A DNA stretch of 64,000 nucleotides from Steromphala cineraria (lineage: Eukaryota > Mollusca > Gastropoda > Trochida > Trochidae): positions 31,969,939 to 32,033,938 of the forward strand of contig OU744733.1 in assembly GCA_916613615.1 (NCBI GenBank), read 5' to 3'. Under the pieces are notes generated by a model. The model did not search any database and was not told where the DNA came from. It was given only the letters and a program-made list of their open reading frames with translations. Each line of letters starts with the position of its first letter. Position 1 is the stretch's first letter. Both the position numbers and the translations under genes were made by a program. This document shows positions 49,195 through 61,682 of the stretch, piece by piece.

Positions 49195-51575
49195 ATCAAA
49201 AGTAACAGTTCTCATACGAACGTAACATGTCCGGTTTCAAATGTCAGAGCAGTGTGCACACACTTAAGCAATGTACATTCAATCATATAGAAAATGGTTA
49301 GTTTGACACGTCATTGACGTTTACACTTTGATGACACGTAAGGCGAAATATTCAGTTTTTAATTGTTGTAATGTATGGTGTTTCCAAATCCGGTCAAATA
49401 GTATCCATTCATTAAAAATACTTTCACAATTATTTCATTTCATGACAAGAAAAAAATCCCACTGAACGTCCTAGGTGCATAAGAGTATGTAGATATGTTA
49501 AAAAGGAAGAGTTTAATCCGTAAATCTGCCTCTGATATATCTTTAGAACTGTATGTGTCTAGTCATGTTATCCCTCACCTTTATTCATATTTATATCCCT
49601 CAACAGTCATTCTCAATAGTTTAACTTATATCATATTTTCTAAAAAAAACATCATCTTAGGATATACTGATAAACGAAACTATTTCCTGAATTTGCTGAC
49701 AACCATTGTGAAATACAATATATTTAAAATGAAACAACAACATTTACATGAGGAAATTAAAACTGCATATTTCGTTGACCAATTTAAATCTCAACAAACT
49801 GTAAATATGACAGCTTTGTGATTTTCTGGTCAATTTGTCATTATCTAGTGTGAATTATTAAATCAGTTTTTAATATCTACTATTTTGAAATTGAAATTTG
49901 AATCTAAAATTGTCTATTCGTCAAATCTTATGTACGTTGTTAAATTATTACTTGTATATACGTGTTATTCTTAAAAGTCTTTTTTCTGTATGGAGTTTTG
50001 AAAACACATATTCTATAAAAAATTAGTTCAATAAAAAAAATAGTTCAAGGGTTTTTGAACTGATAAAGTATACAGTCTTTCCATCTGGCAGTGCTTTTAC
50101 AGCATCACCAGGTTTTATAGTTTCCATAAGGTGATACTTGTTATGCCCTTTTCATATTTTCTTGTCGAAAAAAATCATATTTATATTTCACAAAATAATT
50201 TTCGATAATGATATTTTATAAGGTTGATATGATGATCATACATGTATGAGAAATCAATAGTGCATATTTTGTTGTGTATAAACATTTTAGGTGCATACAG
50301 ACCAGGGCCCCTTTTGCAACAAAAAAACGTATTGATAAGCAGCATGTTCTGAATAACCATAGAGTATATCGATTTATTGTTTGCATAACCCTTATTGACA
50401 GATTGATTTTTTTTTCGGTATCAAAAGTAAAAATATCTGAAGATTTAAAATACAATTTTGCTTGATCTATAACCTTCAATCATTTTGCAATAATTCAACG
50501 TTGTAATGTCATTATTTTGTTGTTTATGAATACATAATTTGTCCTAGGTGTAACTTTACGAAATTGTATATTCAATTTTGGTGACTATAGGGATGTTTCA
50601 AAAACATTATAATTCTCTGGTGTGATAAAAAGTAGAAGTTGGTAGGATTGGAAATATTTGCATCTGAATGATATTTCACCAGTTTACCTTTCAACAGAGA
50701 CCAATGACTTTCTGGGGACTGGTGAAATTGGATTTCTGATAAACAGTTCTTTCTATTCAAAATGGGTTTCCATTGTCCTTCAGAACCAAAATTCCTCTTT
50801 GATCTTGCGAACTTTTACATTCCTTGATGTTTTCATCTCGTCTTTCTCTTGACAAATTGATTTCGATAATTAACTCTTTGTGAAAACGAAATCGTAGGAT
50901 TGACATTACATTACGACATAAGCAGAAGCTCAATACTTAAAAACAATTGAACAATAAGGGTTGTAGTAGCAACTAGTTTAGCAAAACCTGCATTAAATAA
51001 AATATATTGATATGTTATAATATTTTTCCGGACATACAATTATTTTGATAAAATGATTTGGATAATTACATGTAACAATGTTGAATAAAATTAAGTAATG
51101 ATTGTTTTTCTCTCGGAATATGTTTGCGTATCATCGGGGCTGTAATTACTTAGAACTTTCTTTAGATTTTCTTTCCTTCAAATCAGTTTAAGAGAGGCAG
51201 CATCACATGTTTGATAAATACAGGGATCCAATAAAACGAAAAGAAATTCTTTTCGTTACAATACATTGTTTTACGATAAGGGTTCTTAAACCAGTGTACA
51301 TGTTCAGAAAAGTTACGCAAATCACTTTACCTGCCTGACATTATTTAAAGATGTTCTCACGAAAATGTTCGCTTGATTTTTTTCACATTAATGAGTAACG
51401 CAATGTTTGACCCTGTGAAAATATAACATTTAGCAAAATCTTTATTCATTCATTCATTTGGGAAATTCGAAAAATGAAATTTAAAAAGAACGTGTTTCAC
51501 CCTCCTAAAGGTATTACACTATTAGATTGTGGCGACGAGAAGATGAACGTTAAATAAACAATAGGTTCGTGTCTG
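49195..51575. other. Long gene-poor interval
   Basis: A 108-codon frame at 49495-49821 (plus) has lysine- and isoleucine-rich composition and loosely resembles a LINE C-terminus, but I cannot support it. Nothing else recognised. Confidence 0.35.
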
Positions 51576-51681
51576 ATGTCTTCGACAGGATCCCGAGCAA
51601 TGTCATCTGCAGACTGTGAGCGATCTGTCAAACACATACTGGTATTTATATGTCTTGTTTACACCATGGAACTCTCAATAG
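51576..51681 (+). CDS. Candidate signal-peptide first exon
   Basis: The frame starts MSSTGSRAMSSADCERSVK (a second Met at 51600), continues with the hydrophobic HILVFICLVYTM and ends ELSI plus one base at a donor, GTAATAG. The phase 1 intron is the pattern common to secreted proteins and equals that of the lectin genes here. No downstream exon was found on this strand, so it may be a lone relic or chance. Confidence 0.3.
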
Positions 51682-52241
51682 GTAATAGTCCGTTTGTTTC
51701 CTGTTCTTGATTTGACATTCTGGTATGTCTGTAATGAAAATGAAGGTGACATAATCTTGAATTATCTGCTGTACTTATATAAACTTTGCTTTCCCCAGTC
51801 TTTGGCATTTGATCATGAATAACATGTTTAAGATATGTTTTTGAGATGCTGATGACATGGCTGCTAATGAACCAATAGTTGTTTTACTTGTACACAAACT
51901 GATCAAAACTTAATTTATGAATGTGTTGAAATTATGAATATTAATGGTTTTTCGTGACCTCTTGATTATGTATTAATCAAATGAATTTGAAAATTACCTA
52001 ACTTATTTTGTTAAGTATAAGATTTAGAAATAGTAACATAATTCCCATAATGCGCATCATTGCGTCCATGTATGCCAGCTGACATATTTGTAGAAACAAC
52101 ATTCATGAGACCTTTATATAACTTTAATGTGAATGAGAATGTTGTATGATACAGTTTATTGGAAATGAAACATTTGTTTAGAAAGATTAAGTTGAGGTCT
52201 TCCAATGCAATGTGTATATACAATTTTATGTTGAAACTTAC

Positions 52242-52386
52242 ATCTCACATATACATTTGACAACTCATTAAATTTCAGCAAAAAAGTCCCTTGTATTTTC
52301 ATTTCAAACACAATTTCTTTACTTCCAATGCAATCATTCGCACGCACCAAAGTATTGCAGTCCGTGACATCAAAAGCAAAGGGAAC
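52242..52386 (-). CDS. Candidate internal exon, unknown
   Basis: An acceptor (AAATTTTAG) and a strong donor (GTAAGTTT) bound 48 open codons, phase 0 in and phase 1 out. It reads VPFAFDVTDCNTLVRANDC, IGSKEIVFEMKIQGTFLLKF and NELSNVYVR, composition typical of an extracellular beta-rich segment with two cysteines. It lies just past the stop of the gene ending at 52536, so it would belong to another gene or an alternative transcript. No family recognised. Confidence 0.3.
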
Positions 52387-52535
52387 CTAAAATTTCACAA
52401 GTCAACATAAGAACTGAAGAATTGACTGAACGCCTTACACTTGGTGTTTGTAATCATCGCTTCTCTTTGACCGTGGAAATGATGTAAATAACAAAGATGA
52501 TTAAATCCTCTTCATACACAATGGTAATCAATAGG

Positions 52536-53141
52536 TCATCTTTGTGTGTACACAATATCTGACAGGGAGCGAATGGGAGAGTCGCTGGAATCAGTAAGAG
52601 AGCCTGTTGACTCTGTTACCGACTCTGTCAAGGAGTTATCAGATTCAATAAGCGAACCGAGTTCTGAATCGGAAAATATTTCATCAGAACTAAGAGAATT
52701 TTCGTTCAAGTTGTTTGGAGCTTCACTTTCACCTCGTTCCGAGTCTTGCATATTGACAGGAACATTGGTCACGAGGTTATCGTTTCTCACGTGACTCTCT
52801 GAATAGGTCACGTGGCTAAGTGAATTCCTTGAGGCATGTTCTTCAATATTGTTATTATCAGATTCTATTATTTGATAACCCGGATCTGCTATGTTGTTAT
52901 CAAAATCACTCATGTTGTCTTCAGAGCTTTCAGAAGGGTCATCAAAGTCAACATCAAGTTCAGAGTCGGTGATGGAGGATTCGGTAATGTCGGATAGGAT
53001 GGATGAGTCAAGATGACTTGCCTCCCGCCTCGCCATGGTCTCCTCCAGAAGTACCAGGTGATGAAAGGTCTTGGTGGCCAGGGAGTGGAATACTACTATC
53101 AGTCCCTCCACAATCAACATCCGCATGTGGTGCCGGTATAC
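52536..53141 (-). CDS. Terminal exon of unidentified gene, acidic Ser/Asp-rich tail
   Basis: A good acceptor (AATTTGCAG) precedes 53141 and the frame runs 201 codons to TGA. It starts VYRHHMRMLIVEGLIVVFHS and ATKTFHHLVLLEETMARRE, a helical part that continues from the upstream exon, then becomes strongly acidic and serine-rich (DITESSITDSELDVDFDDPS, SLTESVTESTGSLTDSSDS) to the end. Phase 0 matches the donor at 53898. The tail is low-complexity and probably disordered, a likely phosphorylation target. I do not recognise the family; transposon origin cannot be excluded but the intron and intact frame favour a host gene. Confidence 0.65.
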   Translation of the reverse strand, partial: VYRHHMRMLIVEGLIVVFHSLATKTFHHLVLLEETMARREASHLDSSILSDITESSITDSELDVDFDDPSESSEDNMSDFDNNIADPGYQIIESDNNNIEEHASRNSLSHVTYSESHVRNDNLVTNVPVNMQDSERGESEAPNNLNENSLSSDEIFSDSELGSLIESDNSLTESVTESTGSLTDSSDSPIRSLSDIVYTQR

Positions 53142-53155
53142 CTGCAAATTATATA

Positions 53156-53263
53156 TAGTAGAACACGGATATAGTGAACAAATGTTTAAGTCCCGTCAAA
53201 AGCCCTATGCATGGCAGCCAAACGTGTATAGCGAACACAGTTAGTTATATCCGAGTTCTACTG
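53156..53263. mobile_element. pogo/Tigger-like MITE, short copy
   Basis: Ends TAGTAGAACACGGATATAG and TATATCCGAGTTCTACTG with TA on both sides (53154-53155 and 53264-53265). Related to the copy at 26909-27042. It lies in the intron of the unidentified gene, about 15 bp from the exon's acceptor. Confidence 0.7.
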
Positions 53264-53898
53264 TATTTGTAAATAACAGGTGTGTAGACATATATGGAGT
53301 ACATATATGGAGTCAACGAAAACCTCCAGTGCGCACCCACTAAACAGTCATCTCTTTTGACCATTAAAAAACGTCGGAGGAAATAATATCGCTTTATTGC
53401 AGTTTTCCCGGGGGTGGGGAGAGAAGCTGCTATATTACACTGATATAGGCCTACCTGCGAATCAAATATCTAGAGAAGAGAAGTTTCTATGCATTGAAAT
53501 TGAGGAAGTGTTAATAAACCTAAATGTTATTCAAAATTCATGTCAAAACGTTGTTCTGTGGGTTAATCAGCTATATATCTTCAATTCATATTTCTGTATA
53601 TAAGACAAGGTTATGGGCAACGATAAAGTTACTTAAGATGTATCTAAAATAGATAATAAGGTAAATTATTGTCAGAATGTTTTGCTGATTATCGTCATTT
53701 CAACACCGCTTCATGAAACTTAAAGGTTACCACAATATTATCAATGACGCATTGATTTAGTATAAGTTTGGATATTTCATTCCAGTCATTCTATCTTTAT
53801 CAACTTGTTAAAAGGTAAAATTATGTAAAGAACTCTGTTTTACAGTATATCAAGAACCATCGCATGTCTTCAAAATTTGTCTATACAAATGTACGTAC

Positions 53899-54060
53899 CC
53901 ATTGCCACTGCTTGCTCTGCCTGGCGTGGATATAGCGAGTTCGAATCTCCTTGAAGCGCCTGTGCAGAATGACTGCCTGTGTCTCGCATCGTTTGAGATA
54001 ACGCATGTTCCTGGTGTGTGCAGACATCAGCTCGTCCATCTTCCGCGTAGTTCTCATTCT
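53899..54060 (-). CDS. Internal exon of unidentified gene, basic helical segment
   Basis: Exactly 54 codons lie between an acceptor (GTGTTACAG) and a donor (GTACGT), phase 0 on both sides. The reading is rich in Arg, Lys and Met: RMRTTRKMDELMSAHTRNMR, YLKRCETQAVILHRRFKEIR and TRYIHARQSKQWQW. It is predicted to be a basic alpha helix, possibly coiled coil. It joins in frame to the exon at 53141. Upstream exons should exist above 54060 but were not identified; the upstream intron holds a MITE family 1 copy. Confidence 0.62.
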
Positions 54061-54093
54061 CTGTAACACTTTTTGGTTAAATTGTAATATTAA

Positions 54094-54335
54094 AGGGGCA
54101 GTAGCGCGTTTTTTGATAATGTTATATTTCAAATTTTTCACTGATAATTGTAAATTAATGATAAATGTATTATTTTGAATGTGACAAGAATCTCATTACA
54201 CAAGCCAATCATCCATATTTAGAGAAGAAGCATTCAGATTCACACAAAAATCCATTGGCGGCCATTTTGTGTGAACACCTTTAATTCATTTTATGTAAGA
54301 CAAATATATCGCATGGCTAAACTTTACGTTTTCCC
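54094..54335 (-). mobile_element. TTAA-flanked MITE, family 1, copy 5 (truncated, reversed)
   Basis: TTAA at 54090-54093 is followed by AGGGGCAGTAGCGCGTTTTT and then the right-hand body of the family in reverse orientation (CACTGATAATTGTAAATTAA, GGCGGCCATTTTGTGTGAAC, GCATGGCTAAACTTTACGTT). The other terminus is missing. Confidence 0.8.
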
Positions 54336-55899
54336 TGTCGCAAATGATTGGTTGTTCACACAAAAATGACTGCAAGCAGTTTTTGCTTGATACTTGAGCA
54401 TTTCTTCTGCGACTATGAAGATTTCGGGTTGAATTATTGGAGGCCCGACCCTCTGAATATATGTATTGGAAACAAATTGAAGAAATTCAATTTCAAAACA
54501 TGCAGTTACCCCTTAAGGTTAGACGAGGTTTCTTTAAGGTTTTGTCGGTCACAAAGTCAGAGTTAGATGTTTAAAATTTAGGATCCAAAATGCATATATA
54601 GTTACCAAACGAAGTTCAGGGATAACATCCATATTTCTGCTAGACATGTTTCTATTCAGAGAAAAGATAACAATATCCTAGTAGAAATTATGTTTTTGTG
54701 GAAAAAGCAACGATCAGATTGTGTTACCAGTTGATTCTCATTTATCTATATGTACACCTTATGGCTATTGCACGAAAATAATTTATCAATGTACTAAAAT
54801 TCGAGAACCAGAATGTATCAAACTTGAATTTCATAGTGATACATTACGTTTGAGAAGGCATAGACATACTCAAGGAAGCAGAATGTACTGATTGATTACG
54901 TGCAAATATCACATTACATATTTTCCGACATTGATAGAACACTCTTCAGCGACATCTAGTTTTTAATTCTATCACGGTGTTTTGGGAGTTTCGAGTATCC
55001 TCGGCGAAGTTATGTACTATTCGACAACACTTATAAAAATGTTTCTAAATTGTATGTAGCTGTTACGAGATTTTAGTTCGATCGCAATCAAAACGATAAC
55101 AAACGGGTCATTTTCGGGGAAAAAATTTAATTTGAAGGAAAACGATGTCGTACCCTTGGGACGACAAGATATAAGTCTCTTAAATGATCTGTCTTACTTG
55201 ATATACTATGTGCACGCGAGTGTAAAATATTGCATATCAAATAATTTGCAGAGTGTCCAATGCCATCGATCATTTCATGACAATAAGATATAGTGCATGA
55301 TATGAACTTTTTAAAAGTTTGATTCTTAGAAACATTAAGATTATTATCATTTTTGCTGTTTTACCATCGACATACACAACAATTTAAAGCAATCAAACTT
55401 GGTGATGCTGAATATTTAGTCTAAGGGAAGTAACTGCGTGTATGTATAATGTTTGATAAAGGTCTAACATAAAATGAACATAATTACGTCAATATTTCGT
55501 CACTATAAGTAGTGCATAGTTCATGAGTAACTCGATATTACTAATGACCGTAAGTCTGGTAATCTACCATGTAAGTTATTCTTAAACTATGTCCGAAATT
55601 ATGTTATAAAATCTATTCTAAAAAAGAGTCATCAGAAGATGACATATCCCACCGGTTGCACATGATCGTGAGATGTAAACCTTTGAAAGATAATTGTAAT
55701 TTTTTCAAGCAAGGTTCATTATAGTATAAGCTAATATATATGAGTCCAAATAAGAGCCGTTTCCATGGAAATAATAAAAAATAATTTTTTCAGAAATGTG
55801 AAAATATCAAAAGGCACTTCAGTAGGTGGGCAATACACATGTAAAGTTATCCGGTGGGATAAAAAAGGAAGTATTATGTGCAATATGGCATTAAATCCG
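54336..55899. other. Non-coding stretch, possibly intronic
   Basis: No exon of the unidentified minus-strand gene and no repeat family could be recognised. Confidence 0.35.
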
Positions 55900-55965
55900 A
55901 GTGAGTGAGTTATTGTTTTACGCCGCTTGGGCAATATTTCAGCTATTAGCGGCGTCAATAAATCC
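55900..55965 (+). repeat. Gastropod-type short interspersed repeat fragment
   Basis: GAGTGAGTGAGTTATTG, TTTTACGCCGCTTGGGCAAT and ATTTCAGCTATTAGCGGCG match, from memory, the short repeat common in abalone and limpet sequences. It is a fragment without visible ends and is useful as a taxonomic hint. Confidence 0.65.
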
Positions 55966-58306
55966 AAATAAAGTAAGATATCGGCAAATATTCGACCGAA
56001 ACTCAAAACAAAAGCCTTTATATTTAATGAACGAAAATACAAAAAACGTGTATAAGAAGTAAATCACCAAGTGAAGATGCAAATATTCATAAAAGTGATA
56101 TCCCAACATTTGTTCTCAGTAAAGAGATTTAGGTAATTAAAAACGTGGCGCATCTTTCTAGTTAAGACGTTTCCAACAAACCTATCATTCCACCTTATGC
56201 TGTTTTTCATTCAGCTGTCTCAACTTTTTCATCATTTATTTCTGGCTTTAAAAATAATCATATTTCTTTAATACAAATTCATAACATTGCAAAAGACCTC
56301 ACATGTCCATAAAATCAAATTTCAGCTGGATAACGCGTGTTATATAGTGCCTTTAAACACAAACCACACATTATTAGAAACTAGCGACGATAGAATAATG
56401 AATTTTAGCACGCATATGTGGCAATGATATTCAAATTGTGTCTAGTGTTATAATGCTTTCCCGCAGGGGTAATATATTATCAACCAGCAGCATCGTATGA
56501 AATTGTGTGTAAATCTATGTGAAACATATGGCGCAATTGACTTGATAAGAGTTAGATATGCAGATGGATAGATGTGGTTATTAATCTAGGTTTAATCATG
56601 TATTTCATAAGACAAACCTGATTGCGAAAAACAAGTTTTGAATAACAACTTCCTTATTGTGAGAATCCCGACCTATGTCTTTCCCTCAACAAAGTGGGAT
56701 GTTGTATATAAATAATGGTAATTATTCCAACATTGCATCAAATGGAAAGGAAAGCTAATATCCCAAAACGTCATGTTTTTTTTTAATAAACAAGTTGTTA
56801 TCCAGATAAGCTTGCTATTATCCCACCTCTAAATGCCCTTTCGTGTCACTTCTAATAAGGTTTTGTAACTTATAAGTAAGTTCGGAAAACTTATCTGTAC
56901 CTGTAAACAGCTGAATATAGTGTACCTCTTATACCAACGACGGTCAGTCAGTGAATGTTGATCGAGGGTGACCATATAGCTGTTAGCTTGGGATACTGGG
57001 ACACAATACAATGGAGACCATGCAACCCCGCTTGTTGTTAGACAAAGCAAGTCAGCAAGGCTTGGTCGAAGAAAGCTTTCCAATTTAAAGGAAACCTCAC
57101 TTTCCTTGTCGGATCCAAGTCTGATAGGGGATTCACCTTTGAAAGGTGGTCCATTTAAAAACTTGACTTTTAAAAAAGAGAGGGCGGGTTAGTTCAATCA
57201 TCCATATATCCCTCCTCATTATTGTAATTTCAACTTCTAAAATGCCTCTCAAAGAAATTATTAGGATATATTAAGAAAATCAGGACCTTGATTGAAAAAA
57301 TATTATCATTATAATACAGATAAAATCGTATCATTTGTTTATAAAGGTGATATAAGATCTCAATACTCTTAACCTTTATAAAGAAATGTAGTCGTAAGAA
57401 GAAATTCGTGTCCAAATTTGTCAATCCCTTGAATTGCAACTGTAAACACTGCTTTGAAAGGATTTTATGTGCGCATCCATTTCGACTTAATAATGGGTTG
57501 ATAACGATAGAGTTTCAAAGCCGAGGGATATACATGTATAAGCAATGACTTTGTTTACTTGTAGTAATCATTTTCATGCATACATGTATAACTACATATG
57601 GTTATAGGTGGTGTATGCATTAAGATAACAAAAATATTACATGCTGAAGTGACTTTGAAGAAAATTAACGAATAAATGACAAAATCGCACTTACGAATTG
57701 TTATGAATAACAACAATTTTTAACAAATAATAAATAAGGAATATGAAAGTTACGAGGTCATATAAGATGTTGTCTTGAGACGCACAAGCAGTGTATCAAT
57801 TCTGTTCTTTATAAACATTTCTATGATTATGTTTAATTTAGGTTATCATTACACACTTTATGGATAGTTTCTGATGTATGATTAATGGTAACACTATAAT
57901 AGCATAATTTTTTTAAGGTTTTTATTTCCCATAAGATGTTTACATGTTACAAACAGACAGTTGTTCATTGTCAATGACAATTTCGCAGTAAGCATTAATA
58001 AAATGAACACAAAAATCAAAATATATATTCAGATATGATCATAGATGGAAATTGTTCAATAACGATTTGCTTAAAATATTTATTCAACTTCCTTCCTTAT
58101 AATATCGTGTGCTAGTTGCCTTGTGTGGTTGATTACATGTATGATTATTGTTGTTGTTTGTTTAGGTGAACATATAATGTTACATATAATCGAAAGAAAC
58201 ACAACAACCTTTTTCTTTTCTAGAGCTATCCCCCACTTTATCGCCTATTTTTCTATTAGTTATCATTTTTTTTTATCTATTCTTTGTTTATTGGTTTCAT
58301 TCTCCT
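55966..58306. other. Long gene-poor interval
   Basis: No domain-bearing frame. A minus-strand frame at 57083-56829 has some coding-like composition but no recognisable domain. Confidence 0.35.
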
Positions 58307-58310
58307 ATAA

Positions 58311-58661
58311 AGAGGCAGTAGGATGTTTTAGGGGGGAATATAAGATGATGTCAGGAAAAGGAAAATAAATAGTTCTAATTGAAAGACAATGCATTTCAAT
58401 TCAATTGAGAAAATGGTAAACCAAATGTACAATGTAAAGTTCAGCAATGTGATTCCCTTTTCTTACATAAAAATGAAATAAAGGTGTTTACACACAAAAA
58501 TAAGCCGTCAAGGGACTTTATGTGAATCTTGCTAATTTGTTCTCGGACTATGGATGATTGGTTTGTGTATTGAGATTTTCTATCAAAATAATACATTTAG
58601 CATTTACGTACAATTATCATTGAAAAATTGAAAATATAACACGTAAACGTGCTACTGCCCC
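58311..58661 (+). mobile_element. TTAA-type MITE, family 1, copy 6
   Basis: Left end AGAGGCAGTAGGATG and right end ACGTGCTACTGCCCC, followed by TTAA at 58662. The left flank has mutated from TTAA. Body as copy 1. Confidence 0.8.
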
Positions 58662-58665
58662 TTAA

Positions 58666-59574
58666 AGGCATTGAATATTTCTTCTCTAATATCAATGTGA
58701 TAAACTTTATAACGACATTCACCAGAGCCATTGCGCCCAGCGAAAGTCACAATCATATACAAAACTTGAATAGGCCATCTCTTTGAATCGACTAGAAAGA
58801 AAACAATTTATACATGTTTAACTATTTCGACAACGTTGCGGCTAGTCAGACATTTTACGACTGCTTCAGAATAGTTAAGACACTATTTGCATCGTAAATA
58901 TTCAATATCCCATTTTATATTTCTTCATCATGGACTCGCGTTACTCCGATTAACAAAGCTTATCTATGAAACATCTACATCTATCCGCAATGACAATGTC
59001 ATCTTTTATTAAGATTTTCGCACATGTTTATATGTGACATAATATTTATTTAATTCATCCGTTACGAAAGGAGACTTACTGATTTCTTATGTTTTGTAGT
59101 TATTGAAATATCAAATCTATTTTTAAGTAGCATACGACATTGATTTCGAAAACGAATGCAAACTTATGGGTCTAATGTGCACGAGTCTTCATCTGTTCAT
59201 CGACTTGAACCTGAGCTCGTGGTCTGTATTTATTTTTCACACTAGCTAAACACTACATCAATACAAACTAGAAAGCGTTTTTACTCGTAAAACAGATGTA
59301 TCCCCCAGACACCATTTCAGCTGAATTTTGTTTTTGAAAGTACCTTAAAGTTTTTGTAAACTCAAATGAAAACTGTTAGTTTTGGTTATATGTGATTCTT
59401 ATTCATGGGAGTCAATAATCAACATCTACGCAGTTTGTCGTTTAGAAGGGAAGGGTTAGTTTCATGACAAAGTCAAAACTGTTGACATGGAAACTAAAAA
59501 TATAAAATTGAAAAGAATTCGAAACCCTCAAAAGGCATATCTAGAGGAAGAAACATTATTGAGATGAAGTAAAC
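58666..59574. other. Non-coding stretch
   Basis: No recognisable feature. Confidence 0.4.
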
Positions 59575-61462
59575 TATACCACCTCACTGAAACAACTGTT
59601 CAGTGTCACAAATAATTGTTGGGTAAGAAGAAAGCCTCACGTTTGCCAAACAATGTGGACACTTCGGAATTGCCTCAGGTTTTCTGTGACTTTTTCTCAG
59701 ATAAGATTGAGCATATCCGCCAACACTTGGATTCTCTTCCATGTGAACCACCTACTCTCAGGATTCATGACCATTGCTATCAACCTTCCAGCCTGTGTCG
59801 GCAGAAGAAGTGTGTGACCTTGTCCTGAAGTCGCCTTCCAAATGCTGTATGCTGGATCCCATTCCTACAAATCTTACCAAGCAATGCATTATTGACCTAG
59901 TTCCATTGATTACTGCTATAATCAATGCTTCACTCTCAACAGGCATAGTTCCACACTCACTCAAAGAAGAAGTTGTAGTTCCTCAATTGAAAAAGACAGG
60001 ACTAGATCAGAATAACTTGAAAAATTTCAGGCCTGTTTCAAATCTGCCCTTCATTTCCAAAATCCTGGAAAGGGTTGTGCTAAAACAGTTCATGAAACAT
60101 CTGACTGAGGCAGATCTGTTGGAGGTATATCAATCTGCCTACCGGAAGCGTCACAGCACGGAGACTGCAGTTCTAAGTGTTCTCAACAACCTATTGTGCA
60201 GGGCTGATAAGAGGCAGGTCTCACTTCTTGCTCTCCTTGACCTCAGCGCAACCTTCGACACGATTGATCACTCTATCCTCCTGGGTCGACTTAGAACCAC
60301 CTATGGAATCCAAGGCACAGCTCTGGCATGGTTCAGCTCCTATGTACATGATCGATCACAGTCTGTTCTCATTGATAATGCAAGATCGGTGCCAAAGAGT
60401 TTACTCTATGAAGTACCTTAAGGCTCTGTCTTGGGTCAAGTTCTCTTTACTATTTATACTCAACCACTCTCTGATGTCATTACCTCCCATGATTGTGAGT
60501 TTCACAAATACGCAGATGACACTGAACTCTCACAGAGTGCACCAGCAAGTGACTTCATCACCATTAAGTCAAACATCCAGTCGTGTGTCACCGAAGTCCT
60601 TGATTGGATGACCAGCAACAAGCTAAACCTGAAACTGACAAGACTGAGTTGATGGTAGTTGGTGTTCCTGCTCGATTGAAAACTATTGAGCATGTGTCAG
60701 CTAGCATTGGGGGAACTGACATTAGGTTCAAAACCTCAGTGAAGTATCTTGGTGTCCACATGGATCAATCACTTACCATGAAACATTATGTTGGGAAGAT
60801 CTGTCAAGCGTGCTTCCTAGAATTAAGACGTCTGTCATCAATCAGAAAATTCTTGACACAGGACATCACGGCGAAACTAGTCACTGCTTCCATAACATCC
60901 AGACTTGACTACTGCAACTCTGTGTTAGTGGGACTTTCAAATGAACAACTTGCCCGTCTTCAACGGATCCAAAACCATGCTGCCCGTCTTGTTCTGAAGA
61001 AGCGCAAATTCCATCATGCTACACCTCTGTTGATGGAACTACACTGGCTACCAGTAACGTTCCGTATCCAGTACAAACTCGCCACACTTGCAAACAGCCA
61101 TTTTGATGGATCACTGCCCTCTTATCTGTCGGATACGCTACAAACCTACCAGCCGCAAAGAACACATCCAGTCAAAATCTCCTCCACATTCCAAAATGCA
61201 GTCTAAAATCTATTGGAGAGCACTCATTTATGTTCACGGCACCATCGATTTGGAACTCCCTTCCTGATGTACTGCGTGGTGTGCCAACACTGGAACAATT
61301 CAAGAGCGACCTGAAAACATATTTGTTCAAAAAAACCTTCTTCACTTAAAACTTGACTCAACTTTCTCCATTTGTGTATATATCATCGTAGCAGTGAGCG
61401 CTCTGAGTCCACGGCATGGAGATTTAAGCGCTATATAAATACTATTCATTATTATTATTATA
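59575..61462 (+). pseudogene. CR1-like LINE reverse transcriptase
   Basis: Frames in order read LPQVFCDFFSDKIEHIRQHL, LDPIPTNLTKQC, NFRPVSNLPFISKILERVVL, YQSAYRKRHSTETAVL, LALLDLSATFDTIDHSILL (motif A), a TAA where GVPQGSVLGP should have its Gln (60419-60421), an intact YADD (60509-60520), TDKTELMVVG, KYLGVHMDQSL, SRLDYCNSVL and WNSLPDVLRG. Frameshifts lie near 59780, 60625 and 61200. The 3' end is GCGCTATATAAATA followed by (ATT)n, as in CR1-like elements. The endonuclease is missing. The copy is inactive but relatively well kept. Confidence 0.92.
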
Positions 61463-61464
61463 TC

Positions 61465-61632
61465 TACAAGCTATGGAGAGGCTGTATACCAAATTTGGTG
61501 AAGAATGGTCATGGGGGTTTCTCAGTTATGCTCTGGAAACGAATGGGAACGCCGACGCCGACGCCGACGCTGACTGGAACTCAGTCAAAACCAATATGTC
61601 TCCCGACCCTTCAGGGGGGGACATAATTTAAC
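61465..61632 (+). repeat. Mollusc-type repeat with GACGCC microsatellite
   Basis: ACCAAATTTGGTGAAGAATG and TCTGGAAACGAATGGGAACG, then (GCCGAC)n at about 61551-61570, then ATGTCTCCCGACCCTTCAGG and a G run with GGGACATAAT. I recall this layout as frequent in molluscs; it is a non-coding interspersed repeat placed directly after the LINE tail. Confidence 0.55.
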
Positions 61633-61682
61633 AAGACGTAATCTTTATGATGTGATAATTCAATTTAAAACGTTTGCTTTGG

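Noticed and set aside
49495..49821. 108-codon plus-strand open frame
   Set aside because: Composition faintly like a LINE C-terminus, but no motif, no tail and no neighbouring element fragments support it.
56829..57083. Minus-strand 84-codon frame with coding-like composition
   Set aside because: No recognisable domain, and the donor-like GTACAG gives no partner exon.
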